Origin: Maricaulis maris_C
GTDB lineage: Bacteria > Pseudomonadota > Alphaproteobacteria > Caulobacterales > Maricaulaceae
Length of the DNA stretch: 64,000 nt
Reading direction: 5' to 3'
Assembly: GCF_049116555.1 (NCBI RefSeq)
Contig: NZ_JAGDYT010000012.1
Location: 23,133-87,132, forward strand
The position numbers were made by a program, and so were the translations under genes. Each line of letters opens with the position of its first letter. Positions within the stretch are counted from its first letter, which is position 1. The notes under the pieces were generated by a model, which saw only the letters and a program-made list of their open reading frames with translations, was not told the origin of the DNA and did no database searches. Below are positions 26,632 through 35,729 of this stretch, in pieces.

Positions 26632-28731
26632 ATGTTCAGTAAAGTATCGCTTCTGCTTACCACCGTTCTCACTGTGAGCCTCGGTGCAGGCCATGCTGGC
26701 GCCCAGGACGAAGACATGGATGTCATCGAGATCCAAGGCCGCTACCTGTCACTCGATCAGCTGAACTCGGTCAAGACGCCGACCCCGATCATCGACGTAC
26801 CCCAGAGCCTGTCCATCATCACCGACGTTCAGATCACCGAGCAGGGTTTCGTCAATTTCGGCGATATCCTGCGTTACACGCCGGGCCTGTCCATCAGCCA
26901 GGGCGAGGGGCATCGTGACGCAATCAATATCCGCGGCAACCAGTCCACCGCCGATTTCTTCCTCAACGGCATTCGCGACGACGTCCAGTACTACCGTCCC
27001 CTCTACAATCTGGAACAGGTCGAAATCCTGCGCGGGTCCAACGCCCTGCTCTTCGGTCGCGGCGGCGGTGGCGGCGTGGTCAACCGGGTGACGAAAGCAC
27101 CAGTCGTCGGCGAAGCTTTCCACGGCTTTGGCGCGGCGATCGACACCTTCGGCGCCGGCCAGCTGACGGCCGACATCAATCTGGACACCGGCAACCAGTC
27201 CGGGATCCGCCTGAATGGCTTCATCGAGACCATGGCCAACCATCGCGACGCCTTCGATGGCACCCGCTATGGCATCAATCCAACGGCCAGTATTGCGCTG
27301 GGCAATGAGACCACGCTGACCGCCTATTATGAGTATCTCGATGATGATCGCGTCGTGGACCGCGGCGTCCCGTCCATCGCTGTAGCGGGCGCACCGGGTC
27401 GCCCGCTCGAAGGGTATGACAACACCTTCTTCGGCTCGCCTGACCGCAACCGGACGACACTCCAGGCCCACACTTTCCGGGTCCGCGTGGATCATGAATA
27501 CACCGACCAGCTGCGCGGAAATATCACCGCCCAATATGCAGATTACGACAAGGCCTATCAGAATATCTATGCGGCCGGTTTCGACGCCACGGTGATTCCG
27601 AACCGGGTCACACTCGACGGCTATCGCGACACGACCGCGCGAACCAATCTGATCGTCCAGGGCAATCTCGTCGGGGAATTCCGGACCGGCTCGATCGAGC
27701 ACACCCTGCTCGTCGGCGGGGAGTTCGGGGACCAGGACACGACCAATGCCCGGGTCGACAACTTGTTTGCCGCCAGCAATGACGACCAGATCAGCATCGA
27801 CTTCAGCGATCCGCTCGTCATCCCGGACTTCGCCTTTGCGACACCGGTGCGCGACCGGAGCTCGAGCGTCCAGTTCACCTCGCTCTATATTCAGGACCAG
27901 ATTGACCTGACATCCGCGTTGAAAGTCATGATCGGCGCCCGCTTCGATCGCTTCGACGTGTCCGTGCTTGACCGACAGGCGGTCTCAGCGACCGATAACG
28001 GACGCCGCGGCCGTGTTGACGAGGAGATCTCCCCGCGCTTCGGACTGATCTACAAGCCGGCCGACAACATCTCCTTCTATGCCAGCTATTCCGAGACCTT
28101 CCTGCCCAGTGCCGGTGATCAATTTCTGACGCTGAGCACGACAAGCGAGGACATCCAGCCGCAAACCTTCGAGAACCGCGAGATCGGCGCCAAGTGGGAC
28201 ATCCATGCCAATCTGAGCTTCACTGCCGCCATTTTCCGGCTAGAGCGCGGCCAGTTCACGACGATTGATCCGGACGACCCTTCGATTGTGACCACGGTCG
28301 CGGGCAGCACGACCGAGGGCTTCGAGCTTCAGCTGGTGGGTGAGCTGACTGATGGATGGACCGTCAATGCTGGCTACAGCTATCTCGATGGCGTCGTCGA
28401 GGGTGGCGGTTTTGATGGCAATGCGACCCGCCAGACGCCCGAGCACATGGTCTCGCTGTGGAACCGCTATCAGATCAATGGTGAACTCGCCGTTGCGGTG
28501 GGGGCGACCTATCAGGACGCCTACTTCGTGCGTGAGGACAATGGCGTTGAGCTTCCTGGCTATACCCGCGTCGATGCTGCCGTGTTCTATGATCTGAGCC
28601 GGGAAACCCGCATCCAGCTCAATGTCGAGAATCTGTTCGACACGGATTACTTCCCGGATGCTCACTCCAATTCGAACATCTCGACGGGTGAGCCGCTCAA
28701 TGCCCGCCTGTCGATCAGTCACGAATTCTGA
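26632..28731 (+). CDS. TonB-dependent siderophore receptor (Fiu-like)
   Basis: A 699-residue outer-membrane protein. It has a Sec signal (ending HAGAQ), a TonB-box-like DVIEIQG, a plug domain with DVPQSLSIITDVQI and NLEQVEILRGSNALLFGRG, and a 22-strand barrel ending in ARLSISHEF with a terminal Phe. The plug sequence is closest to catecholate-type siderophore receptors (Fiu/COG4774). It imports ferric siderophores using TonB-ExbB-ExbD energy. No transporter or siderophore genes are adjacent, so it stands alone between two terminators. Confidence 0.93.
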   Translation: MFSKVSLLLTTVLTVSLGAGHAGAQDEDMDVIEIQGRYLSLDQLNSVKTPTPIIDVPQSLSIITDVQITEQGFVNFGDILRYTPGLSISQGEGHRDAINIRGNQSTADFFLNGIRDDVQYYRPLYNLEQVEILRGSNALLFGRGGGGGVVNRVTKAPVVGEAFHGFGAAIDTFGAGQLTADINLDTGNQSGIRLNGFIETMANHRDAFDGTRYGINPTASIALGNETTLTAYYEYLDDDRVVDRGVPSIAVAGAPGRPLEGYDNTFFGSPDRNRTTLQAHTFRVRVDHEYTDQLRGNITAQYADYDKAYQNIYAAGFDATVIPNRVTLDGYRDTTARTNLIVQGNLVGEFRTGSIEHTLLVGGEFGDQDTTNARVDNLFAASNDDQISIDFSDPLVIPDFAFATPVRDRSSSVQFTSLYIQDQIDLTSALKVMIGARFDRFDVSVLDRQAVSATDNGRRGRVDEEISPRFGLIYKPADNISFYASYSETFLPSAGDQFLTLSTTSEDIQPQTFENREIGAKWDIHANLSFTAAIFRLERGQFTTIDPDDPSIVTTVAGSTTEGFELQLVGELTDGWTVNAGYSYLDGVVEGGGFDGNATRQTPEHMVSLWNRYQINGELAVAVGATYQDAYFVREDNGVELPGYTRVDAAVFYDLSRETRIQLNVENLFDTDYFPDAHSNSNISTGEPLNARLSISHEF

Positions 28732-28754
28732 TCTGATATCGGAGCGCCAAGAAA

Positions 28755-28783
28755 AAAGGCCGGAGAACCCGCTCCGGCCTTTC
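28755..28783. terminator. Bidirectional terminator between TonB receptor and SDR
   Basis: AAGGCCGGAG (28756-28765) pairs with CTCCGGCCTT (28772-28781) around a 6-nt loop, flanked by an A run upstream and Ts downstream, between convergent genes. Confidence 0.88.
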
Positions 28784-28806
28784 GTGTATTCGCTTGGTGT
28801 CGCGGC

Positions 28807-29589
28807 CTATTTCGGCGGCATGCGGGCACCGGCATCGAGACGGACACATTCAGCATTGATGTAGTCGGAATGGACCATGAAGGCGACGAGGTCGGCATAC
28901 TCTTCCGGCGTACCGAAGCGCTGCGGAAATTGCAGGTGCGAAGCGAGTGAGATTTTCACTTCCGGCGGCATCTGCTGGTAGATCGGCGTCTCGAAGAAAC
29001 CCGGCAGGATCGTGTTGACGCGAATACCTTCGCGGGAGAGGTCACGCGCCATTGGCAGGGTCATGCCGTAGATGCCCCCCTTCGAGGCCGCGTAGGCAAC
29101 CTGGCCGATCTGGCCATCCTGGGCAGCGACCGAGGCTGTATTGACGATCACGCCGCGACCGGAACCGCCGACCGGATCGAGCGACATCATGCCGGCAGCC
29201 GATTTGGACGCGCACAGGAAAGACCCGATCAGATTGACGCCGATGACGGTCTGGAAGCCCTTGGCCGAGTGAGCGGAGATCTCGCCGGAAGAGGAAGACC
29301 GGCGGGCCGTTTTCTCGGCCCAGCCAATGCCGGCGCAATTGACGAAGACGCGTTCCTGACCGTGCGCCGCGCGAGCCTTGGCAAGGCCGGCATCAACGCT
29401 GGCCTCATCGGCCACATTGACCTGACAGAAGACGCCGCCGATCTCCTTGGCAACCGCTTCGCCCTTCTCGCCATTCATGTCGAAAATGGCCACTTTTGCG
29501 CCTTCGGCGGCGAGGCGGCGGGCTGTACCTTCGCCGAGACCGGAAGCGCCGCCCGTGACGATGGCGGCAATGGATGAGTCGAGTTTCAT
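28807..29589 (-). CDS. Short-chain dehydrogenase, 3-hydroxyacyl-CoA dehydrogenase type 2-like
   Basis: A 260-residue classical SDR from the ATG at 29589 (GGGGAG upstream); a longer open frame running to 30669 is a shadow over the next gene. It has the NAD-binding motif TGGASGLGEG, FVNCAGIG, Ser in NTASVAA and the catalytic YAASKGG. The sequence resembles HSD17B10-type enzymes that oxidise 3-hydroxyacyl-CoA in fatty-acid or branched amino-acid breakdown; the exact substrate is unproven. Confidence 0.88.
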   Translation of the reverse strand: MKLDSSIAAIVTGGASGLGEGTARRLAAEGAKVAIFDMNGEKGEAVAKEIGGVFCQVNVADEASVDAGLAKARAAHGQERVFVNCAGIGWAEKTARRSSSSGEISAHSAKGFQTVIGVNLIGSFLCASKSAAGMMSLDPVGGSGRGVIVNTASVAAQDGQIGQVAYAASKGGIYGMTLPMARDLSREGIRVNTILPGFFETPIYQQMPPEVKISLASHLQFPQRFGTPEEYADLVAFMVHSDYINAECVRLDAGARMPPK

Positions 29590-29748
29590 GAGACACTCCC
29601 CTTTATCGATGCCAGCGACATAGCGTGATGACCGGAAAAAGAAAATCCGCCACGGCGGCTGGGCTGCGATGGAAATCCGACTTGGGGCCATGATGCGAGC
29701 GGTGTTAGAGCAAGTCCACGCTTTTGAAACCGACACGGGATTGACGCT

Positions 29749-30612
29749 ATGAGCGGACGTTATGCCCTGGTGCTGCACGGCGGCGCCGGAACCTTGGCTG
29801 ATCGCGATTATGCCAGAGAGATTGAGCATATGCGCGGACTCGCTGACGCCGCCAAGGCGCGCCTCGCGATCGGTGCCAACGCCCTCGATATCGTTCAGGA
29901 CATTGTCCGCGAACTCGAAGCCTCGGGGTTTTATGTCGCCGGCAAGGGTGCATCCCCCAACAAGGCGGGTCGCTATGAGCTCGATGCAGCGATCATGGAC
30001 GGGGCAACCCAGCGGGCCGGTTCGGTCGCCTCGCTGACCGGTTTCACCAGCCCGGTCTCGGCCGCGCGCGCAATCATGGAAACCACGCCGCACGTCATGC
30101 TGGCCGGCCGAGGCGCCGAACGCTTTTGCAGCGAGGCCGAGCTGCAACGCGTGGAAAGCGTCAATGATTACTACACCCCGGCCGCCGCGCCGGATGACCG
30201 GGCGATCGCGACCGGGACGGTTGGCTGTGTTGCGCTGGACATGGAAGGCCGGCTCGCCGCAGCGACCTCCACCGGGGGGACACTGAACAAGATGGAAGGC
30301 CGGGTCGGCGACAGCCCGATCATCGGTTCGGGCTGCTGGGCGGATGGCCATGTCGCCATCTCCTGCACCGGACAGGGCGAATTCTTCCTGCGCACGGCCA
30401 CGGCCAAGGACGTCTCGGCCCGCATGCGCTACGGCCGGCAATCCCTCGCCGACGCCACAGCCGGTGCACTTGCCGATGTCGCGGCGCTTGAAGGCGAGGG
30501 CGGCATTATCGCCGTCGATCGCGACGGTAATCTCGCCGCGCCATTCAATTCGCCAGGCATGAAGCAGGCGATGGTCCATCCCGATGGGCGCATCACCGCC
30601 GGTGTGAGCTGA
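29749..30612 (+). CDS. Isoaspartyl peptidase/L-asparaginase family (Ntn hydrolase)
   Basis: A 287-residue protein with LVLHGGAGTL near the N terminus, typical of this family. The nucleophile is Thr157 in ATGTVGCVALD, preceded by the autocleavage site. GRVGDSPIIGSGCWAD and GQGEFFLR are substrate-pocket segments. It hydrolyses isoaspartyl peptides or asparagine after self-cleavage. The gene ends two bases before the next one begins, so they are co-transcribed. Confidence 0.92.
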   Translation: MSGRYALVLHGGAGTLADRDYAREIEHMRGLADAAKARLAIGANALDIVQDIVRELEASGFYVAGKGASPNKAGRYELDAAIMDGATQRAGSVASLTGFTSPVSAARAIMETTPHVMLAGRGAERFCSEAELQRVESVNDYYTPAAAPDDRAIATGTVGCVALDMEGRLAAATSTGGTLNKMEGRVGDSPIIGSGCWADGHVAISCTGQGEFFLRTATAKDVSARMRYGRQSLADATAGALADVAALEGEGGIIAVDRDGNLAAPFNSPGMKQAMVHPDGRITAGVS

Positions 30613-30614
30613 CC

Positions 30615-31148
30615 ATGTCGACGATGCGGGGATATTTCGGGGTCGGCGCGGAAGGCATTTCCAAGCCAATGAATCTGGGCGCCATCCTGCGCACAGCCCA
30701 TGCTTTCGGCGCCAGCTTCGCCTTCACCGTGGACGCCAGTCACCAGGTTCGCGACGTCCATCGGGCCGATACCGCCAAATCCGCCGATCATGTGCCCTAT
30801 TACGAGTGGGATGGGATCGGGAGCATGGCCCTGCCGTCCAATTGCCAGCTGGTCGGGATTGAACTGACCGATGAGGCCGTCGACCTGCCCAGCTTCCGCC
30901 ACCCCCTGTGCGCCGCCTATGTCTTCGGCCGGGAACGCGGGTCCCTGTCGGAAGACATGCAGGCCAAGTGCAGCCATATCGTCAAGATCCCGACCAAGTT
31001 CTGCGTCAATGTCTCGGTCGCCTGCGCCATCACGCTCTATGATCGCCAGATCAATTTCGGCGGTTTCCCCGAGCGCCCCCTGATGCCGGGCGGCCCGAAG
31101 CTGGAAAGCCTGGCCGATGCGACGAAAAAATTCGGTATCCACCGCTGA
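30615..31148 (+). CDS. SPOUT-family RNA 2'-O-methyltransferase
   Basis: A 177-residue TrmH/SpoU-like protein. The three family blocks are visible: SKPMNLGAILRTAHAFGA, AYVFGRERGSLSE, and IPTKFCVNVSVACAITLYD. SPOUT enzymes methylate ribose in tRNA or rRNA with SAM; which nucleotide is modified cannot be read from the sequence. It lacks an N-terminal substrate-binding domain and is short for the family. Confidence 0.9.
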   Translation: MSTMRGYFGVGAEGISKPMNLGAILRTAHAFGASFAFTVDASHQVRDVHRADTAKSADHVPYYEWDGIGSMALPSNCQLVGIELTDEAVDLPSFRHPLCAAYVFGRERGSLSEDMQAKCSHIVKIPTKFCVNVSVACAITLYDRQINFGGFPERPLMPGGPKLESLADATKKFGIHR

Positions 31149-31240
31149 AATGGTCATCTGACGGGCCATCTTAGGCCGGGATTAACTCTGCCATCATACC
31201 GCCATAGGCCTGCCTTAGACGGCAACCAGCAAGCATCTCC

Positions 31241-31731
31241 ATGAGGATGATCACCGTGCTTTTACGATCTGCCTGCCTCGCCCTCGGCCTCGCCACGCTC
31301 ACATCGGCCGCTTCCCTCGCCCAGGATGACCCGCAATTTCGCGGCGAGTACAGCGATTGGCGTGTCTTCACACGCAATACCGAAGCCGGCTATTCCTGCT
31401 ATGCGCTCAGCCGTCCGACCGACAGTTCGCCGCGGGCCCATGAGCATGGCAATGTCTATTTCCTAGTTGCCAGCTGGCAATCTGGCGCAGTCGAGGATCA
31501 ACCGTCTTTGCTGGTTGGCTATGATCTGCGTCCGACCAGCCCGCCCCAGGTTCGCGTCGGCTCCAGCCGGTTCGACATGTTCGCCGACGGACAGGAAGGC
31601 TTCCTCGACGATCTCGACGAAGAGGACGAGTTGGTCCGCGCCATGCGCCGTGGATCAGCCATGCGGGTTTCTGCGACAACCCTGGACGGCGCGTCGACCT
31701 CCTNNAGCGCGTCTCGGCCCTGTGTAGCTGA
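31241..31731 (+). CDS. Invasion-associated locus B (IalB)-like secreted protein, interrupted by an assembly gap
   Basis: It has a signal peptide (CLALGLATLTSAASLAQ) followed by an IalB-type body (YSDWRVFTRNTEAGYSCYAL). An nn at 31704-31705 breaks the frame. Reading through without compensation gives a longer, unlike-family tail to 31807. The alternative frame after the gap gives RVSALCS and a stop at 31729-31731, which fits the Cys-containing end of IalB proteins. The length of the missing piece is unknown. Confidence 0.75.
31704..31705. other. Assembly gap (nn) inside the IalB-like gene
   Basis: The flanking ends share no overlap and the frame does not continue, so bases are probably missing. 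Confidence 0.85.
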
Positions 31732-31817
31732 CCCGAAATCACCGATCGCGATTCGGATTTGCCGCGCTTTTGTGATAGAGCGCGCGGCCTCGTATGAATT
31801 GATCTAGTCTGGCGACC

Positions 31818-33017
31818 ATGAACCACGCCCTGAACATTGATGTCCGCAACGCCAATGCCCCGCGCATTGACGAAACCACACCGCGCGCCCTGCCCTCCCT
31901 GGCCGGTCTGACGCGCGAGCAATTGCGTGACGTCGCGATTGATTGCGGCGTTGATGCGAAGAAGGCGAAGATGCGCGCAGAACAGCTGTGGCGCTGGATC
32001 TATCACTACGGCGTCACCTCCTTCGACGAGATGACCAATATCTCCAAGGACCTGCGCGCGGTGATCGCTGAGAAATACGCGCTTCATCGACCCAAGCTGA
32101 TTGACCGCCAGGTCTCGGTCGACGGGACCCGGAAATATCTCATCGAACTGGCGCCTGGCGTCGAGTGCGAGACCGTCTTCATTCCCGATGTGGCCCGCTC
32201 GGGTGCTCTGTGCGTGTCGAGCCAGGTTGGCTGTACGCTGAACTGCACCTTCTGCCATACCGGCACCCAGGCGCTGGTTCGCAATCTGACGGCGGCCGAG
32301 ATCGTCGCCCAGGTCATGATCGCGCGCGATGATCTCGAGGAATGGCCAACCTCGAACGAGAACCGGAAAATCACCAATATCGTCTTCATGGGCATGGGCG
32401 AGCCGCTCTATAATCTCGACCATGTCGCGACGTCGATCGACATCATCTCGGACGGTGAGGGCATCGCCATTTCGCGCCGCCGAACAACCGTGTCGACCTC
32501 GGGCGTGGTCCCCAAGATCAAGGAACTCGGCGCGTTGACCGGCACCATGCTCGCGATCTCGCTGCACGCGACCAATGATCCGCTGCGCGATGAGCTGGTG
32601 CCGTTGAACAAGAAATATCCGCTCAAGGCCCTCATGGAGGCAATCCGGGCCTATCCGGGTCTGAGCAATTCCAAGCGCGTGACCTTCGAATACGTGATGC
32701 TCAAGGGTGTCAATGACAGCCTCGCCGAAGCCAGGGCGCTGGTGAAACTGCTCAGGGGCATCCCCGCCAAGATCAATCTCATCCCTTTCAATCCGTGGCC
32801 GAACAGCCCGTATGAGTGTTCGGACTGGGACCAGATCGAAGCTTTCGCCGACGTGGTCAACAAGGCCGGCTATGCCTCACCCATCCGCACCCCACGCGGT
32901 CGCGACATCTTTGCTGCTTGCGGGCAATTGCGCTCGGAAAGCCAGAAGGTGAAAGCCAGCGTGCTGCGCAAACAGCGCCTGGAAGCGGAAGGCCAATCCA
33001 ACGACGCAGCGTCATGA
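31818..33017 (+). CDS. rlmN: Dual-specificity 23S rRNA/tRNA adenine-C2 methyltransferase RlmN
   Basis: A 399-residue radical-SAM enzyme. The [4Fe-4S] ligands are Cys139, Cys143 and Cys146 (GCTLNCTFC), the MGMGEPLYN motif binds SAM, and the length fits the family. It methylates A2503 of 23S rRNA and A37 of some tRNAs. Its stop overlaps the next gene's ATG (33014-33017). Confidence 0.96.
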   Translation: MNHALNIDVRNANAPRIDETTPRALPSLAGLTREQLRDVAIDCGVDAKKAKMRAEQLWRWIYHYGVTSFDEMTNISKDLRAVIAEKYALHRPKLIDRQVSVDGTRKYLIELAPGVECETVFIPDVARSGALCVSSQVGCTLNCTFCHTGTQALVRNLTAAEIVAQVMIARDDLEEWPTSNENRKITNIVFMGMGEPLYNLDHVATSIDIISDGEGIAISRRRTTVSTSGVVPKIKELGALTGTMLAISLHATNDPLRDELVPLNKKYPLKALMEAIRAYPGLSNSKRVTFEYVMLKGVNDSLAEARALVKLLRGIPAKINLIPFNPWPNSPYECSDWDQIEAFADVVNKAGYASPIRTPRGRDIFAACGQLRSESQKVKASVLRKQRLEAEGQSNDAAS

Positions 33018-33862
33018 CCGACGCTGTTCTGTATCGCTGGAAGCTGAAGCCGGGCCGCGAAGCCGAGTTCGAAACCGCCTGGGCCGAGGGAACGCGGCGC
33101 ATTCATGCCGCCTGCGGCTCCTATGGCGCCATCCTTCACCGCGGCGAGGACGGGCTTTATTGGTCCTATGCCGCCTGGCCGGACGAAGCTGCTCGCACGG
33201 CCTGCTTCGCTGACCATGACTGGCTTTCCCAGGATTGCTTCAAAACCATGCAGGCTTGTATTGAAGAGCGGTTCGACGAGATCAGGCTGGGCGTCACGCA
33301 GGATTCACTGGAGTCGCGCGATATCGCACCGGAGGTCCCTGTACTCACAACCGACCGCCTCCTGCTGCGCCCCATGACCCTCAACGATGCCGAGGGGGTC
33401 TATCCCGGTCTCAGCGATGACAAGACCATGACCTACTGGTCGAGCGGGCCTCTGGCCTCGCTCGAGGCAGTACGGGATTATCTGACCTGGAACATCCGGT
33501 CCGCCACATTGCGCTGCTGGACGATCGCCAAACCGCACGCACCAAACGACGCACTGGGTTGGGCCGTTCTGATGGACCGCCGGGCCGGCGTTGCCGAGAT
33601 TGGATATTTTATTCGTCCGGATTCGACACGCCAAGGCTATGTGAGCGAAGCGGTCGAGCGACTCCTCGAATACGGTTTCGAGGAGCTGGATTTGCGCCGA
33701 ATCTACGCCGATACCGACCCCGACAATACCGGCTCCATAGCTGTGCTGACTAAGCTGGGCTTCACATTGGAAGGCCGTTTGAGGGATGAGTGGGAAACCC
33801 ATATCGGCGTGCGCGACACATTACTTTTCGGCTTGCTGAAACGCGATCGGAAGAACGCCTGA
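33014..33862 (+). CDS. Fusion of an ABM-like domain and a GNAT acetyltransferase
   Basis: A 282-residue protein. Residues 1 to about 100 resemble a dimeric alpha/beta-barrel ABM domain (AVLYRWKLKPGREAEFETAW). Residues 110-282 are a RimJ/RimL-type GNAT domain (LTTDRLLLRPMTLNDAEGVY, then GYFIRPDSTRQGYVSEAVER). The acetyl-acceptor is unknown. It is translationally coupled to rlmN, so it may modify a translation component, but only the position suggests this. Confidence 0.82.
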   Translation: MTDAVLYRWKLKPGREAEFETAWAEGTRRIHAACGSYGAILHRGEDGLYWSYAAWPDEAARTACFADHDWLSQDCFKTMQACIEERFDEIRLGVTQDSLESRDIAPEVPVLTTDRLLLRPMTLNDAEGVYPGLSDDKTMTYWSSGPLASLEAVRDYLTWNIRSATLRCWTIAKPHAPNDALGWAVLMDRRAGVAEIGYFIRPDSTRQGYVSEAVERLLEYGFEELDLRRIYADTDPDNTGSIAVLTKLGFTLEGRLRDEWETHIGVRDTLLFGLLKRDRKNA

Positions 33863-33898
33863 AGCCCCGTTTTGAGGCCGGTTGCCTGTAAACACTAA

Positions 33899-33906
33899 TT
33901 AACCAT
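33899..33906 (+). promoter_or_regulatory. CtrA-type 8-mer upstream of chemoreceptor operon
   Basis: TTAACCAT, the 8-bp motif described for CtrA-regulated promoters in Caulobacter, lies 46 bases before the start of the exported protein-MCP gene pair. A second CTAACCAT lies at 33914-33921. Without the full paired CtrA site this is suggestive only. Confidence 0.4.
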
Positions 33907-33951
33907 CGACACGCTAACCATGGCTCATCATTACGAGTCGCTGCGAAATCG

Positions 33952-34275
33952 ATGTTGAATTCACTCAAAACTATACTTCTGATTGCAGGAATCGGCGCCA
34001 CCCCATTGCTTGGCGCGTTCGAACCGGCATCGAATGACCAGTATGCAGCAATCTTCCCGCCCAACTGGGGCGCCCGGGACATTGTTCTGGCGGCCGCCAG
34101 CCAGGACCAAGCACCACTGACCTTCGGACGGACACAGAATATCGGCGTCTTCATTCTCGATGATGCCGCCGATCACGACGCGCTGAGAAATGCCGGCGCG
34201 CTCATCATCCTGCCCGCCGATGCCTTCCGCGGCTGCCTGATACCCTCCTCTTCGACACAGGATCTCGCTTCATGA
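33952..34275 (+). CDS. Small exported protein coupled to chemoreceptor gene
   Basis: A 107-residue protein with an N-terminal signal or anchor (SLKTILLIAGIGATPLLGAF). The body contains GARDIVLAAASQDQAPLTFG and ends with AGALIILPADAFRGCL. Short proteins of this look sit beside chemoreceptors in related genomes, but I know no function. Its stop overlaps the MCP start (ATGA at 34272-34275), so the two are co-translated. Confidence 0.7.
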   Translation: MLNSLKTILLIAGIGATPLLGAFEPASNDQYAAIFPPNWGARDIVLAAASQDQAPLTFGRTQNIGVFILDDAADHDALRNAGALIILPADAFRGCLIPSSSTQDLAS

Positions 34276-35729
34276 CCAGTCTCAGCAACATCCGCCAGCG
34301 CGCTCAGATCGCGACCGTCCTGATCATGGCCGGGCTCTGGGTCGCCCTCCTTGCCACGGCAGCCTTCGTCGCGGCGCATCGCATCCTGCCGGCCGGACTG
34401 TTCGGACTGGCCTTGCTGGCCGTCGCCGGACTCAGCTGGAAGATGGCGCCCAACACCGACTCTTCCCGCGTAACTGCGGGCACGACACTGATCGGCTTTC
34501 CGGCCCTCTTCGTCTATGTGATGAGCGGGTCCGACTGGCAGATCGACATGCACATGATGTTCTTCGCGGCCCTGTCGATCTCCGCCCTGATGCTGGACTG
34601 GCGCGTCATTCTCGCCGCCTCCGCCGCGACGGCTGTCCACCACCTGTCCCTGAATTTCTTTCTGCCCTGGGCCGTCTTCCCCGATGGTGCCGACTTTTTC
34701 CGAGTCGTCTTCCACGCCGTGATCGTGATCGGTCAGTCCGCCGCCCTGGTTTGGATGACCTATCACGCGGCCAATGCCCTCGATGGCGCCGATCGCAAGG
34801 CTGCTGAAGCCGAAGAGGCCCAGAAGGCTGCCGCGAGTAGCGCCCAGGACCAGTCAAACACGCGCGACAAGGCCGAGCAGCAACGCGCCAATGTGGCCAA
34901 TCTGGCCCAGTCCTTCGAGTCCGCGCTGCGCGTGGTTGCCGGTGGCATTTCCGGAGCGGCCCAACAGGTCAGCACGTTGGCGTCCGACCTTACCGGCGAT
35001 GCGCTGGCAACACGCGAAGGGGCAACCGACGCTTCATCGCGCGCCTCGACCACCAATTCCAATGTCCAGTCGGTCGCTGCCGCAGCGCAGGAATTGTCTG
35101 CCTCGATCGGCGAGGTCGCGCGCATACTGCAAAATAGCGGCGACGTCTCGGACCGGGCCGCCGCCGAAGCCGAAGGCGCCGGTCGTTCGATCGACGCGCT
35201 GGAAGGCGCAGCCAAGGAAATCGAGGACATCATGCGTCTCGTCGCCGATGTCGCCGAACAGACAAATCTGTTGGCGCTCAACGCCACCATCGAGGCCGCA
35301 CGCGCGGGTGAAGCCGGCAAGGGCTTCGCGGTTGTTGCTTCGGAAGTGAAAGCGCTGGCCGAACAGACGACCCGCGCCTCAAGCGATATCGGCCAGAAGA
35401 TCGAAGCCATGCGTGGCGCGTCCGGCGGTGCTGCCGGCGCGCTGGGTCGCATCACTGAAATCATCGCCGAGTTGCGCAACTCGACCGAAAGCGTCCAGGG
35501 CGCCTTCGCCGAGCAAAACCAGGCCACTCAGGAGATCGCATCGCTGGCCGAACGCGCCGCGATGGAGACCACCGAGGTCAACAATGCCATGGGCTCGGTT
35601 ACCGATGCCGCCGAGCGCACCAACACCGCAGCAGAGTCCTTTACCCGCGCGTCGGGTGAGCTCGGGGAAGCGGCGGGCCGCCTGGATGAGGAACTCAACC
35701 GCTTCCGCTCGGAACTGGATGCAGCCTGA
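34272..35729 (+). CDS. Methyl-accepting chemotaxis protein with integral-membrane sensor
   Basis: A 485-residue chemoreceptor. The first ~170 residues hold about six hydrophobic helices and no periplasmic loop large enough for a ligand domain. Histidines lie in or next to the helices: DMHMMFFAAL, AVHHLSLNF, FHAVIVIG and YHAANAL. A linker follows, then a cytoplasmic signalling domain with the hairpin tip EQTNLLALNATIEAARAGE. The His pattern hints at metal, haem or redox sensing in the membrane. It forms a coupled pair with the small exported protein upstream. Confidence 0.92.
   Translation: MTSLSNIRQRAQIATVLIMAGLWVALLATAAFVAAHRILPAGLFGLALLAVAGLSWKMAPNTDSSRVTAGTTLIGFPALFVYVMSGSDWQIDMHMMFFAALSISALMLDWRVILAASAATAVHHLSLNFFLPWAVFPDGADFFRVVFHAVIVIGQSAALVWMTYHAANALDGADRKAAEAEEAQKAAASSAQDQSNTRDKAEQQRANVANLAQSFESALRVVAGGISGAAQQVSTLASDLTGDALATREGATDASSRASTTNSNVQSVAAAAQELSASIGEVARILQNSGDVSDRAAAEAEGAGRSIDALEGAAKEIEDIMRLVADVAEQTNLLALNATIEAARAGEAGKGFAVVASEVKALAEQTTRASSDIGQKIEAMRGASGGAAGALGRITEIIAELRNSTESVQGAFAEQNQATQEIASLAERAAMETTEVNNAMGSVTDAAERTNTAAESFTRASGELGEAAGRLDEELNRFRSELDAA

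Noticed and set aside
28807..30669. A 620-codon minus-strand frame that would extend the SDR far upstream.
   Set aside because: The part above 29589 overlaps the plus-strand isoaspartyl peptidase and is low-complexity shadow coding; the SDR has a good ATG with GGGGAG at 29589.
31731..31807. Extension of the IalB-like protein through the gap to 31807.
   Set aside because: The residues after the gap in that frame do not resemble the family, whereas the alternative frame gives a fitting end at 31731.
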